From: Pseudomonas fluorescens
GTDB lineage: Bacteria > Pseudomonadota > Gammaproteobacteria > Pseudomonadales > Pseudomonadaceae
Reading direction: 5' to 3'
Length of the DNA: 64,000 nt
Assembly: GCF_040448305.1 (NCBI RefSeq)
Contig: NZ_CP148752.1
Location: 3,844,001-3,908,000 of the forward strand
Shown: piece after piece, positions 1 through 8,335 of the stretch
How positions within the stretch are numbered: position 1 is the stretch's first letter
How the letters are laid out: each line of letters begins with the position of its first letter
The notes under the pieces: model-generated
Database searches by the model: none
The model's input: only the letters and a program-made list of their open reading frames with translations
Told to the model about the DNA's origin: nothing
Program-made: the position numbers and the translations under genes

Positions 1-162
1 GTCTGGATCCCGCCGCAAACACGTCACTGGCATGGCGCGACGGCCACCAACGGAATGACTCATATCGCCATCGCCGAAGCCGAGGACGGAAAGGCTGTCA
101 CCTGGGCGGAAAAAGTTTCGGATGCACAGTACGAAGGTCAATCGCCCGCGCAGGGCATGTAG
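1..162 (+). CDS. Cupin-domain protein, 3' end only
   Basis: The window opens inside this gene; only the last 53 codons are present, ending in TAG at 160-162. The visible part reads VWIPPQTRHWHGAT, then MTHIAIAE, then WAEKVSDAQY. This is the end of a single-domain cupin, where the histidines of the HWH stretch belong to the second cupin motif and normally bind a metal. Short cupins of this type commonly sit beside carboxymuconolactone decarboxylase-like proteins, and one follows 75 bp downstream on the same strand, so a shared operon is likely. Substrate unknown; the 5' end lies outside the window. Confidence 0.75.
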   Translation, partial: VWIPPQTRHWHGATATNGMTHIAIAEAEDGKAVTWAEKVSDAQYEGQSPAQGM

Positions 163-237
163 CTGTTTGTTGTAGATCAAACCTCACTCGAACACCGCCT
201 GCCAGGCAGTGATGAGCAATGGATGGAGCCTTCCACG

Positions 238-1023
238 ATGACCACTAACACACCGATCGCACATCGCAAGACCGGCCCCCTCCCCGCGCTGATAGCCCTG
301 TGTCTGGGCCTCGGGTTGGTGTCGGGTGTTGCCACTCAGAAAGCCGAGGCATCGCAACCCATGACCAGTACACAACCTGCGGCCCAAACGCTGTCGACCA
401 GGCAACAGGCCATTCCGCTGATCGCAGCATTCATGGCGACCAGTGACATGCCCCAGCTCAACGCTGCGTTGAACCAAGGCCTGGACGCCGGCCTGACGGT
501 CAGCGAGACCAAGGAAATCCTGGTGCAGCTCTACGCCTATGTCGGCTTCCCGCGCAGCCTCAATGCATTGAATGAACTGATGACGGTGGTGCAAGCGCGC
601 AAACAGCGTGGCATCCAGGATGCGCCTGGAAGCGAACCCAGCCGAGCCATTGCAACCGGTGAGGCTTTGCTTGCGGCAGGAACGACCAATCAAACCCGAA
701 TTTCGGGTGGGCCGGTCAAGGGGCCGGTGTTCGATTTCGCCCCGGTCATCAACCAGTTCCTGCAAACCCACCTGTTCGGCGACATCTTCGAACGCGACAA
801 CCTCGACTGGCAAAGCCGCGAGCTGGCGACCGTCGGCGCGCTGGCCGCAACGCCGGGGGTGGAATCGCAGTTGCGCTCGCACATGCGGGCGAGCATGCGG
901 GTTGGGCTGACCGAGGAACAGTTGCGCCAGGTCATCGCGGTTCTCGCCGGGCACGGTGATGAACAATCCGCCAAACGTGCAGACACAGCCCTGACACAGG
1001 CACTTGCTGCCTCGGGAGGTTGA
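238..1023 (+). CDS. Exported carboxymuconolactone decarboxylase-family protein
   Basis: 261 residues. The N terminus carries a signal peptide (hydrophobic stretch LPALIALCLGLGLVSGV, likely cut near AEA-SQ). Two CMD-like helical repeats follow, at about 55-115 and 165-245; the second contains RELATVGALAA and the GLTEEQLRQVIAVLAGHG tail typical of the family. I chose ATG 238, which has GGAG about 9 bases upstream, over the in-frame ATG at 223. The stop (1021-1023) lies three bases before the next start and follows that gene's Shine-Dalgarno, so translation is probably coupled. No AhpD-like CxxC pair is visible, so a peroxidase role is not supported. A lactone decarboxylase or isomerase-like periplasmic role is inferred; the substrate is unknown. 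Confidence 0.8.
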   Translation: MTTNTPIAHRKTGPLPALIALCLGLGLVSGVATQKAEASQPMTSTQPAAQTLSTRQQAIPLIAAFMATSDMPQLNAALNQGLDAGLTVSETKEILVQLYAYVGFPRSLNALNELMTVVQARKQRGIQDAPGSEPSRAIATGEALLAAGTTNQTRISGGPVKGPVFDFAPVINQFLQTHLFGDIFERDNLDWQSRELATVGALAATPGVESQLRSHMRASMRVGLTEEQLRQVIAVLAGHGDEQSAKRADTALTQALAASGG

Positions 1024-1025
1024 AC

Positions 1026-2096
1026 ATGAAGACTGGAAAAAACCTGCTGAGCATTGCCCTGCTGAGCGGGCTTGCCGCCTGTGCAAGCCATGCCAATGCC
1101 GCCGCTCCCTTGATGATTCAGGAGCAAGGCAGCTTCGCCGCCGGCGGGACGATGGTCACCGCACCAGGCACGTTCAATCCGCGTAAGCCCATGACGCCAG
1201 ACGGCCAGACCTACCACGGCGACCATGCCTACACCTTCTACCAGATCCCGGTCGATGCGCGAAAACTGCCCATCGTCATGTGGCACGGCGCCGGTCAGTT
1301 TTCCAAGACCTGGGAAACTACTGCCGATGGCCGGGAAGGTTTCCAGAACATCTTTCTGCGTCGCCAGTTCGGCGTGTATCTGATCGACCAGCCGCGTCGT
1401 GGCGATGCCGGCCGCAGCATGGTCGAGGCGACGGTCAAGCCTGTCCCGGACGAGCAGCTCTGGTTCAACCAGTTCCGCATCGGCCTGTGGCCCGACTATT
1501 TCGAAGGTGTGCAGGTTGCCCGGGACGCGCAAACCCGCGACCAGTTCTTCCGCGCGATGACGCCGAACACCGGGCCGTTCGACATGAACGTGGTCTCCGA
1601 TGGCGTGTCGGCGGTGTTCGACAAAATCGGCCCCGGCATCCTGTTCACTCACTCGCAGGGTGGCGGACCGGGTTGGTTGACGGCGATCAAGAACAACAAG
1701 GTCAAGGCCATCGTGGCTTTCGAGCCGGGCAGCAGCTTCGTCTTCGCGCAGGGTGAGGTCCCCGCGCCGATTCCCAGCGCGTTCGACACGGTGCAAGGCG
1801 CAGCGGTGCCGATGGGTCAGTTCATGGCGCTCACGCGCATTCCGATCCTGATCCTCTACGGCGACAACATCCCGGAGCAGGCCGTCGACCTGCCCGCCCA
1901 GGACAGTTGGCGCGCCCGCCTCACGATGGCCCGGCTTTGGCGCGATGCCGTCAACCGGCACGGCGGTGACGTGCGGCTGATCCACTTGCCGGAGATTGGC
2001 ATCAAGGGCAATACCCACTTCCCCATGTCGGATTTGAACAACGTACAGATCGCGGACCTGGTGTCCGGGTTTCTGACCGAAAAACATCTGGATTGA
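1026..2096 (+). CDS. Exported alpha/beta hydrolase (esterase-like)
   Basis: 356 residues. An N-terminal export signal contains SGLAACAS, so it may be a lipoprotein (Cys about 19) or be cut after SHANA. The fold motifs are HGAG near 87 (oxyanion loop), THSQGGG with nucleophile Ser near 210, and a C-terminal GNTHFPMSD that supplies the catalytic His. The start is ATG 1026, with GGGAGGT about 6 bases upstream; an in-frame TTG at 1020 looks incidental. It lies in a co-directional run with the CMD-like protein upstream and a dienelactone-hydrolase-like protein downstream. This points to a periplasmic ester or lactone hydrolysis pathway. Specific substrate not recognisable. Confidence 0.82.
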   Translation: MKTGKNLLSIALLSGLAACASHANAAAPLMIQEQGSFAAGGTMVTAPGTFNPRKPMTPDGQTYHGDHAYTFYQIPVDARKLPIVMWHGAGQFSKTWETTADGREGFQNIFLRRQFGVYLIDQPRRGDAGRSMVEATVKPVPDEQLWFNQFRIGLWPDYFEGVQVARDAQTRDQFFRAMTPNTGPFDMNVVSDGVSAVFDKIGPGILFTHSQGGGPGWLTAIKNNKVKAIVAFEPGSSFVFAQGEVPAPIPSAFDTVQGAAVPMGQFMALTRIPILILYGDNIPEQAVDLPAQDSWRARLTMARLWRDAVNRHGGDVRLIHLPEIGIKGNTHFPMSDLNNVQIADLVSGFLTEKHLD

Positions 2097-2148
2097 CGGC
2101 GACAGAACACTTTTTCAAACGCCCCCTTTCAATGCTCCGGAGACGCTT

Positions 2149-3204
2149 ATGAGAAACACCATTCTGAAAGCCTCGCTGATGGCCGCCATGGTCGGTATGT
2201 CTGCTGGCGAAGCCGGTGCCGCCGACTACAAAAAGAACCCGTTCACCCTGGCTTACGACGGTGCAATCACCAAGAACGAGCCCGGCAAGGTCAACATCCA
2301 CCCGGTCAGCTACAAGCTCAATGGCCTGGACATCGCTGCCAACGTCTACACCCCTGCCAACTACGATGCGAAGAAGGTCTACCCGACGGTGGTGGTGGCG
2401 CACCCGAACGGCGGCGTGAAAGAGCAAGTCGCCGGTCTGTATGCCCAGCGCCTGGCTGAACAAGGCTACATCACGATCACCGCCGATGCCGCGTATCAAG
2501 GCGCAAGTGGCGGACAGCCGCGCAGCATCGACAAGCCGGCGTACCGTATCGAGGATATTCACGGCATGGCGGACTTCATCACTCAGTATGCCGGCGTCGA
2601 CGGCAAGCGCCTGGGCCTGCTCGGCATCTGCGGTGGCGGTGGCTACTCGTTGGCCGCGGCGCAAACCGACAAGCGATTCAAGTCAGTGGCGACCGTGAGC
2701 ATGTTCAACTCTGGCCGGGTGCGTCGCAATGGCTACAACGACTCGCAACTGGACACCATCGAGCAACGCCTGCAACAGGCTTCTGCTGCCCGTGCTCAGG
2801 AAGCAGCCGGCGGCGCGGTGCTCTATTCAGGTGATGCCAATCTCACCGACGAGCAGATCGCCAAACTGCCGTTCGAGCTGTATCGCCAGGGTTATGAGTA
2901 CTACTGGAAGACGCACGCCCACCCTGACTCGACCTTCAAATACACCACGAGCAGCCTGCTGGATCTGATGCGTTTCGACGCCACCAACCAGATGAAACTG
3001 ATCAATCAGCCATTGCTGATGATCGCCGGCAGCAAGGCCGACAGCCTGTACATGACCCAGGATGCGTTCCCCAAGGCCACAGGTACGAAAGACAAGGAAT
3101 TGTTCATCATCGACGGCGCAACGCACATCGAAACTTACTGGGTTCCCAAGTATGTGGACGCTGCACTCGGCAAGTTGACGCCGTTCTTCGCCAGAACCCT
3201 GTGA
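2149..3204 (+). CDS. Exported dienelactone hydrolase-like alpha/beta hydrolase
   Basis: 351 residues with a signal peptide (LMAAMVGMSAGEAGA, cut near AGA-AD). The nucleophile elbow reads GICGGGG with Cys about 161 in the position where dienelactone hydrolases use Cys instead of Ser. Upstream is the strand-3 loop AHPNGG, and GATHIETYW near the C terminus provides the His. The start has CCGGAGACGCTT ahead of it, a good Shine-Dalgarno. The 52-bp gap from the previous hydrolase and shared strand suggest one operon of exported hydrolases. The exported location is unusual for DLH enzymes, which are mainly cytoplasmic. Function beyond the fold is inference. Confidence 0.8.
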   Translation: MRNTILKASLMAAMVGMSAGEAGAADYKKNPFTLAYDGAITKNEPGKVNIHPVSYKLNGLDIAANVYTPANYDAKKVYPTVVVAHPNGGVKEQVAGLYAQRLAEQGYITITADAAYQGASGGQPRSIDKPAYRIEDIHGMADFITQYAGVDGKRLGLLGICGGGGYSLAAAQTDKRFKSVATVSMFNSGRVRRNGYNDSQLDTIEQRLQQASAARAQEAAGGAVLYSGDANLTDEQIAKLPFELYRQGYEYYWKTHAHPDSTFKYTTSSLLDLMRFDATNQMKLINQPLLMIAGSKADSLYMTQDAFPKATGTKDKELFIIDGATHIETYWVPKYVDAALGKLTPFFARTL

Positions 3205-3284
3205 TGGGCTCGTTGGGGTCGCGCATCCATGCGCAACCTGATTACATGGAATAATCCCGCGCTCCGTATGAGAGGCTCTCATCA

Positions 3285-4178
3285 ATGTCCCGCGCCAACC
3301 TCAACGATCTGCAAGCCTTCGTGGTCATTACCCGCGAAGGCAGCTTCACTCGCGCCGCCGCACAGCTGGGGGTCTCGCAGTCTGCGCTGAGCCACACCAT
3401 GCGCGCGCTCGAAACCAGGCTCGGCGTTCGCCTGCTGACCCGGACCACGCGCAGCGTATCCCCTACCGTGGCCGGTCAACGGCTGTATCAGTCCATGGCG
3501 CCGCGCTTCGACGAAATTGAACTTGAACTGGCCGCGGTCAGCGAGTTTCGCGATACCCCGGCAGGTAACGTGCGGATTTCAGCTTCCGAACATGCGGCGA
3601 ACAACATTCTTTGGCCCAAGCTGTTGAAGGTGCTTCCCGACTACCCGGACATCAAGGTCGAAATCACCGTCGACTATGCCCTCTCCGACATCGTCGCGCA
3701 GCGCTACGACGCAGGCGTGCGTCTGGGTGATCAGGTGGCCAAGGACATGATCGCCGTGCCGATCGGGCCAGCATTGCGCATAGCGGTAGTGGGGTCTCCC
3801 GAATACTTCAAACAACGACCGTTCCCGCATGAGCCAAGGGATTTGGCCACACATAATTGCATCAATTTGCGCCTGCCCACTCACGGGAGCCTGATGCAAT
3901 GGGATTTTGAAAAGGACGGTCACGAACTCAAGGCACGTGTCGAAGGACAATGGACGTTCAACAGCAGCGTGCCGATCCTGCGCGCTGCCGTCGCGGGTTG
4001 TGGGCTGGGGTTCCTGCCAGAAGATATGGTGTCCAGGGAGCTTGCCGACGGTAGCCTTGTGCGGGTACTCGAAGATTGGTGCCAACCTTTTGCCGGTTAC
4101 CACCTTTACTACCCCAATCGCCGTGAGCATTCTTCAGCGTTCGGCGTAGTGGTGAACGCGCTGCGTTATAAGCGTTGA
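3285..4178 (+). CDS. LysR-family transcriptional regulator
   Basis: 297 residues, normal LTTR length. The N-terminal winged helix-turn-helix is clear: LQAFVVITREGSFTRAAAQL then VSQSALSHTMRALETRLGVRLLTRTTRSV at about 9-60. The remainder is the LysR substrate domain (HAANNILWPKLLKVLPDYPDIKVEI; VAGCGLGFLPEDMV near 230). It follows the hydrolase cluster on the same strand with 80 bp between, so it may be co-transcribed or have its own promoter. LTTRs of this type usually respond to a pathway intermediate, so it is the best candidate regulator of the cupin/CMD/hydrolase cluster, though it is not divergent from it. A 12-bp-stem hairpin follows its stop. Confidence 0.9.
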   Translation: MSRANLNDLQAFVVITREGSFTRAAAQLGVSQSALSHTMRALETRLGVRLLTRTTRSVSPTVAGQRLYQSMAPRFDEIELELAAVSEFRDTPAGNVRISASEHAANNILWPKLLKVLPDYPDIKVEITVDYALSDIVAQRYDAGVRLGDQVAKDMIAVPIGPALRIAVVGSPEYFKQRPFPHEPRDLATHNCINLRLPTHGSLMQWDFEKDGHELKARVEGQWTFNSSVPILRAAVAGCGLGFLPEDMVSRELADGSLVRVLEDWCQPFAGYHLYYPNRREHSSAFGVVVNALRYKR

Positions 4179-4187
4179 GTCGTCCAT

Positions 4188-4216
4188 CGTTAAGGTGCCT
4201 GGATGGCACGTTAACG
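4188..4216 (+). terminator. Hairpin after the LysR gene
   Basis: CGTTAAGGTGCC and GGCACGTTAACG pair over 12 positions with one mismatch around a 5-base loop, ten bases after the LysR stop codon. There is no T-run, so it may only be a transcript-end stabilising hairpin rather than an intrinsic terminator. Confidence 0.4.
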
Positions 4217-4263
4217 GGGAACTCCGCACAGCAGGTCCGCCATGGAGGACTGCTTAGGGGTGT

Positions 4264-4329
4264 TGCATCGACCGGTTGAATCCACAGTCGTTTGCAGCCC
4301 TTCGAGACAGGCAGCAATCGGCCCAGAGT
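4264..4329. repeat. Dispersed palindromic intergenic repeat, copy 1
   Basis: Contains GTCGACCGG-like arms, TGAATCCACAGTCG, then TTGCAGCCC and GACAGGCAGCAATCGGCCC. The last block is the core shared with copies near 6390, 25190, 25830, 30850, 47980 and 58720. Copy 8 near 58709 is the closest relative because it keeps the same leading segment (GACCGGTTGAATCCACAGTC). Confidence 0.75.
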
Positions 4330-4364
4330 GTGTAAAAACGTACGTCAAGGTGCATCACATCCAG

Positions 4365-4847
4365 CTAGCAAGCTGGGCCAACCGGCGGAACGCTCTGACG
4401 AACATAATAATTGTCGAATTCATTGCTTTCGACGAATTGGAAGCCATGGCGGGTATAAAAGCGATTCGAAGCGCTTTCTTTGAGAGCACCAACTTTAATA
4501 GGGAGTGCAGCTGCATCCGCCTCTTTGAAAATCTGTGTGAGAACAGCAGAGCCTATCCCTGATCCTTGCGCGCTCGGTCTCACATACAAGTGGTCGAGCA
4601 AGAGTTCATTGTGGTGATGCTTGACCACTACAAAACCAACCCGCTCTCCAGATACCTCGATGTAGTGTGTGTTGTGGGCTTCAAAACCGCTAAGAAACCG
4701 CTCGCGCGCACGCACTGGATCAAATCGCCCAACACGCTCCAGACTGTCGCGCATAGCCTCAATTCGAATGGCTACAAGATTGTCCAAGTCGCTTTGTTGA
4801 GCCAGGACCAAAACGACTGGGGAATTTTGATTGGGTGTGACGGGCAT
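4365..4847 (-). CDS. GNAT-family N-acetyltransferase
   Basis: 160 residues starting at ATG 4847 (MPVTPNQNSP). GNAT motif A is visible as LLDHLYVRPSAQGSGIGSAV (about 89-108), the acetyl-CoA pyrophosphate loop. Motif B follows as ALKESASNRFYTRHGFQFVE. The family transfers acetyl from acetyl-CoA to an amine, but the acceptor cannot be told from sequence. It stands alone, convergent with the upstream LysR gene, with repeat copy 1 between them. The longer reading frame to 4946 has no supporting start signal. Confidence 0.85.
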   Translation of the reverse strand: MPVTPNQNSPVVLVLAQQSDLDNLVAIRIEAMRDSLERVGRFDPVRARERFLSGFEAHNTHYIEVSGERVGFVVVKHHHNELLLDHLYVRPSAQGSGIGSAVLTQIFKEADAAALPIKVGALKESASNRFYTRHGFQFVESNEFDNYYVRQSVPPVGPAC

Positions 4848-5226
4848 ATTTTGCACTCTAACTACCATCCAGAGATGGCCAGTATAGAGAGCCTGATAGG
4901 TGGTTCCCAGTTCGGCTTCACCGTCGAATACATACGTCCACCTCAAATGCGAATGAAGGGCTGCCTCTGTGTACTATTATTTTTGCGTATTCATTTACAG
5001 GGGGAAGCCGGTGAAACGCTTCATTCAAGGTGAACATTGAGGTCAGCCACTGTGAAACCAAGCGTTTTACGGTAGTAATTGCCGGTGTCGACATCGACAA
5101 GATCATCGCAACGCCAGAGAGTGGTTAATGGCATGCTGGCCTCGGTCTGTGATTGAGCAATCTCGAGATCAGTACCCATTTCTCATCCATGGGTCAATAG
5201 GACGCCGGGGCAGCAGGAGGCATGTA
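4848..5226. other. Intergenic stretch with a transposase fossil
   Basis: No intact gene. It contains the promoter region of the GNAT gene, the IS1182-like transposase N-terminal remnant at 5011-5040, and a short open stretch (VDIDKIIATPESG, about 5085-5128) that I cannot assign. Confidence 0.5.
5011..5040 (+). mobile_element. IS1182-family transposase, first codons only (fossil)
   Basis: Reading from GTG 5011 gives MKRFIQGEH and then a TGA. The fragment at 50936 begins MKRFVQGEHRGQGTLL, the conserved N terminus of IS1182-type transposases. The match ends within about a dozen codons, so this is a tiny relic. The short length keeps confidence moderate. Confidence 0.5.
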
Positions 5227-5682
5227 ATGGAACTGAAGTTCAGTCACATCGATGTACTGGTCAAGGATCTCGAGGAAGCCTGTGCTTACTACGCACAGAT
5301 ACTGAACGCCAGGATCTCCAAAACGCTCGTCTGGGAACGAGGTGGTCTGCATGTGCGCTACGCGATTGCGCTGATCGGTCAAGAGCGTTTCATGTTGGTA
5401 CAGCCGTTGGCAGGGAACCTGAGGGAGCTATTGGACTCCTCGGGCGAAGGGATGATTTATCGCCACTGCTATTCGACGCCGGACATCGAGAAGGCCTATG
5501 ACGAACTGATGGTCGCCGGTGTTCAGCCAGAAGACGAAAACGGAAAGCCAATGGCCCGCGCGAACCTGCAATCCCCGTCCGGGACACGCATTATCTGGTT
5601 GCCCAAGCGCTTCGGGCACTTCTCTATCGAAATCCTGGAAGACAAGGCGCTAGAGGCGTTTGTAGAGGCTGCATTTGCCTGA
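5227..5682 (+). CDS. VOC-family (glyoxalase/dioxygenase fold) protein
   Basis: 151 residues, normal for a one-chain vicinal-oxygen-chelate protein. It shows two beta-alpha-beta-beta-beta modules, beginning FSHIDVLVKDLEEACAYY and resuming at MIYRHCYSTPDIEKAYDELM. Likely metal ligands are His 7, the His of YRHCYS, and the Glu of FSIEIL near the end. ATG 5227 is chosen because GCAGGAGG lies 7 bases upstream; the frame is open back to 5128 without a better start. Members include glyoxalases, extradiol dioxygenases and antibiotic-binding proteins. Nothing here separates these, and the neighbours are unrelated. Confidence 0.82.
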   Translation: MELKFSHIDVLVKDLEEACAYYAQILNARISKTLVWERGGLHVRYAIALIGQERFMLVQPLAGNLRELLDSSGEGMIYRHCYSTPDIEKAYDELMVAGVQPEDENGKPMARANLQSPSGTRIIWLPKRFGHFSIEILEDKALEAFVEAAFA

Positions 5683-5729
5683 GTGATGTCGCCAAATAGT
5701 AGTTAGGCGTATTAGTTGGAGGAGTTGCA

Positions 5730-6284
5730 ATGACAACAATCGATGTGAAATCCCGATTCGAAGCAAAGCTTCTTCGTCCGGCAAAGCCTGGCAATGATAC
5801 GTCGTGGGCGTTCGTAGTACTGCCAAGAGACGCGAGTGAACAGCTTCCGAGGCGAGGAAGGACGACAGTTGAAGGCACAATCAATGGGCACCAATTCCAG
5901 GCAACCCTTGAGCCGGATGGTCAGTTGAGCCATTGGCTGCAGGTAAGTAGAGAGTTACTCGAAGCCGCAGGCGCGGCCGTTGGGGATATCGTTACACTAG
6001 AGCTAATCCCTGTGAAGAAGGAACCCGAGCCTGACATCCCGCCAGATTTTCAGGAGGCACTGGCAGCCACTCCTGAGGCTCGTAAAGTTTGGAACAATAC
6101 GACGACCATCGCACGAGTAGACTGGATACACTGGATTACTTCAGCCAAGCAACTTAAGACGCGCGCAAAACGAATGGGTGATGCCTGCGATATGCTTGCA
6201 TCCGGCAAGAAGCAGGTTTGCTGTTTCGACCAGTCCGGCTACTACAGTAAGGCCTTCCGTGCACCCGAGGCAGAAAATTTTTAA
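5730..6284 (+). CDS. YdeI/OmdA-like protein with DUF1905 domain
   Basis: 184 residues. The N-terminal half (about 5-95) fits the DUF1905 beta-barrel: WAFVVLPRDASEQLPRRG followed by VEGTINGHQFQATLEPDG. The C-terminal part (about 105-165) fits the bacteriocin-resistance/OmpD-associated YdeI helical domain: PPDFQEALAATPEARKVWN, then ITSAKQLKTRAKRMGDACDML. TGGAGGAG lies 6 bases before the ATG. Molecular function is poorly defined for the family; YdeI proteins have been linked to envelope stress and peptide resistance. A GC-rich hairpin with a T-run follows at 6347-6366. Confidence 0.8.
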   Translation: MTTIDVKSRFEAKLLRPAKPGNDTSWAFVVLPRDASEQLPRRGRTTVEGTINGHQFQATLEPDGQLSHWLQVSRELLEAAGAAVGDIVTLELIPVKKEPEPDIPPDFQEALAATPEARKVWNNTTTIARVDWIHWITSAKQLKTRAKRMGDACDMLASGKKQVCCFDQSGYYSKAFRAPEAENF

Positions 6285-6346
6285 ATGGAACATTCCGTTG
6301 AATACGCCTGACAATGCGTTCAAATCGTTCGCGTCGTTCACCGCGA

Positions 6347-6366
6347 CCGGCTAAAGCCGGCCTTTT
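6347..6366 (+). terminator. Intrinsic terminator after the YdeI-like gene
   Basis: CCGGCT and AGCCGG form a compact stem followed by CCTTTTAG, about 60 bases past the stop codon at 6284. Confidence 0.6.
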
Positions 6367-6388
6367 AGCTTAATTGTTATGAATGTCT

Positions 6389-6440
6389 GCAAAGGGTCGT
6401 TTTCAACCGGTCGCGACAGGCAGTAATCATCCAATCCGCT
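6389..6440. repeat. Dispersed palindromic repeat, copy 2 (partial)
   Basis: GGGTCGTTTTCAACCGGTCG is followed by CGACAGGCAGTAATCATCCA. The left arm matches copy 7 at 47974. The right arm has drifted from the usual CAGCAATCGGCCA. Confidence 0.65.
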
Positions 6441-6833
6441 CGTCCCAGAGAGATCTCGCGGCCCTAGTCCCGAAACCTTCTCGCCCGTTTAAACCTTCCA
6501 AGCTATCCCCATCCGTTGCTGCTCTAGCAGATTCCTCAACAAAACAAAATGATTGCGCCTGGCCATTTCATGACCGACTGGTATTCACCGTGAACGCTAA
6601 ATTTGCATGTGTCGATATCAGACAAGAAGGCGACGCGAACAGGTAACTGAAACGTCGGACAAGCCGGGTAAGGTGGCGCATCTTTTCATCGAAATAACCA
6701 CATCACGAAGATGGGTTTGATAAGAACTGCAGCGTTTGAAGGGTGCCACTTTCAGGAAGGCCAGCAGGCAACAATGATGATCTGTTGCCCCTATCAATTC
6801 GCTTAAATGTCGATCAGCAGAGAAAAAAAACCA
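6441..6833. other. Leader of the permease gene
   Basis: About 390 bases with no supportable gene. A small frame from 6383 starts inside repeat copy 2 and has no ribosome site or family signature. I see no clear operator. Confidence 0.4.
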
Positions 6834-8234
6834 ATGATTAGCCCGAACTCCAAGGATTCGAGTGGCCAATTGGCGCAGGGCTTCAAGCCTCGTCACGTAA
6901 CAATGCTGTCTATCGCCGGAATTATCGGCGCCGGTTTATTCGTTGGCTCAGGACATGCCATTGCAGCTGCTGGCCCAGCAGTCCTACTGGCGTACCTATT
7001 CTCAGGCCTGCTCGTCGTTCTGGTCATGCGCATGCTCGGTGAAATGGCGGTGGCCAACCCGGACACAGGCTCGTTCTCCACCTATGCCGACCAGGCAATA
7101 GGTCGTTGGGCAGGCTTCACCATCGGTTGGCTGTACTGGTGGTTCTGGGTGCTGGTGATTCCCATCGAGGCACTGGCGGCCGGCCATGTGTTGAACCAAT
7201 GGTTTCCCCAGATCGATGCCTGGCTGTTCGCCCTGGTGTCGATCATTGCGTTGGTGATCACCAATTTGTTCAGTGTCTCCAAGTACGGTGAATTCGAGTT
7301 CTGGTTCGCCATGGCCAAGGTGGTGGCGATCATCGGTTTCATCGGCGTGGGTTTTGCCGTGCTGATGGGCTGGGTTCCCGATCGGGAAGTCAGCGGATTG
7401 AGCGGACTGATGGCCGAGCATGGCGGATTTGCCCCCAACGGCCTGTCGGCGGTAGTCGGCGCTTTCATCACCATCATGTTCAGCTTCATTGGTACTGAAG
7501 CGGTCACCATCGCCGCCGCCGAATCCGACAACCCGGCGCAGAATATTGCCAAAGCCACGCGTTCGGTGATTTGGCGCATAGGCGTGTTCTACCTGTTGTC
7601 GATTTTCGTGGTCATCTCCGTGGTGCCCTGGAACGATCCGCTACTGGCCCAGGTAGGTTCCTACCAGCGGGCACTGGAAATCATGAACATTCCCCACGCC
7701 AAGTTCATGGTGGACGTGGTGGTGCTGATCGCCGTGGCCAGTTGCATGAATTCCTCGATCTACATTGCCTCGCGCATGCTGTACTCGCTGGGCCGTCGTG
7801 GCGATGCGCCGAAGGCGCTGAAGGCGACCTCCTCCGAAGGCGTGCCACGGGCAGCAGTCATCGCCAGTACCGTGCTGGGCGCAGCGATCACCGTGTGGAG
7901 CTACTTCATGCCCGCCGGGCTGTTTGACTTCCTGTTGGCCAGCTCCGGCGCGATTGCCTTGCTGGTGTACCTGGCCATTGCAGTGTCGCAGCTGCGTATG
8001 CGCCGGATGCTACGTCGGCAGAATGTCGAACTGACCTTTCGTATGTGGCTATTCCCGTGGCTCACATGGCTGGTGATCGCGTTCATTGGCGCAGCGTTGG
8101 CGGTCATGATGATCACCCCGGAACACCGTACCGAAGTGAGCTCGACCATTGGCCTGGCGCTGGCGATTTCCTTTATTGGTCTTGTGACATCGCGTCAGCC
8201 TGCGCGGGATGCAAGGGCGACGTCGGTGGGATAA
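6834..8234 (+). CDS. gabP: GABA/amino acid permease of the AAT family
   Basis: 466 residues with about 12 hydrophobic segments. The amino-acid permease signature is strong from the N terminus: GFKPRHVTMLSIAGIIGAG, LFVGSGHAIAAAGPAVLLAY, then GEMAVANPDTGSFSTYADQA (about 15-90). The mid-protein GTEAVTIAAAESDNPAQNIA is the conserved TM6-8 region. The text closely resembles GabP of pseudomonads, which imports 4-aminobutyrate with protons. I took ATG 6834 (MISPNSKDSSGQ) over ATG 6807, because related permeases begin at this point. The next gene is a GlxA-type regulator 100 bp downstream on the same strand, which may sense a nitrogen compound. Substrate assignment is by resemblance only. Confidence 0.78.
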   Translation: MISPNSKDSSGQLAQGFKPRHVTMLSIAGIIGAGLFVGSGHAIAAAGPAVLLAYLFSGLLVVLVMRMLGEMAVANPDTGSFSTYADQAIGRWAGFTIGWLYWWFWVLVIPIEALAAGHVLNQWFPQIDAWLFALVSIIALVITNLFSVSKYGEFEFWFAMAKVVAIIGFIGVGFAVLMGWVPDREVSGLSGLMAEHGGFAPNGLSAVVGAFITIMFSFIGTEAVTIAAAESDNPAQNIAKATRSVIWRIGVFYLLSIFVVISVVPWNDPLLAQVGSYQRALEIMNIPHAKFMVDVVVLIAVASCMNSSIYIASRMLYSLGRRGDAPKALKATSSEGVPRAAVIASTVLGAAITVWSYFMPAGLFDFLLASSGAIALLVYLAIAVSQLRMRRMLRRQNVELTFRMWLFPWLTWLVIAFIGAALAVMMITPEHRTEVSSTIGLALAISFIGLVTSRQPARDARATSVG

Positions 8235-8335
8235 AACCAAGGAGGTACTTGCGCCCAACCTGATACTCCCTATGCCGAGGCTGGGGGGTATTACAAGCTC
8301 CTGTGTCTCAGGCCGTAATCGCTCTTTGTGAGGAC

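Noticed and set aside
690..2087. 465-codon frame antisense to the first hydrolase genes
   Set aside because: Composition typical of an antisense shadow, no start signal and no conserved motif.
6383..6646. Small frame before the permease gene
   Set aside because: Begins inside repeat copy 2 and has no ribosome site; a common false call around this repeat.
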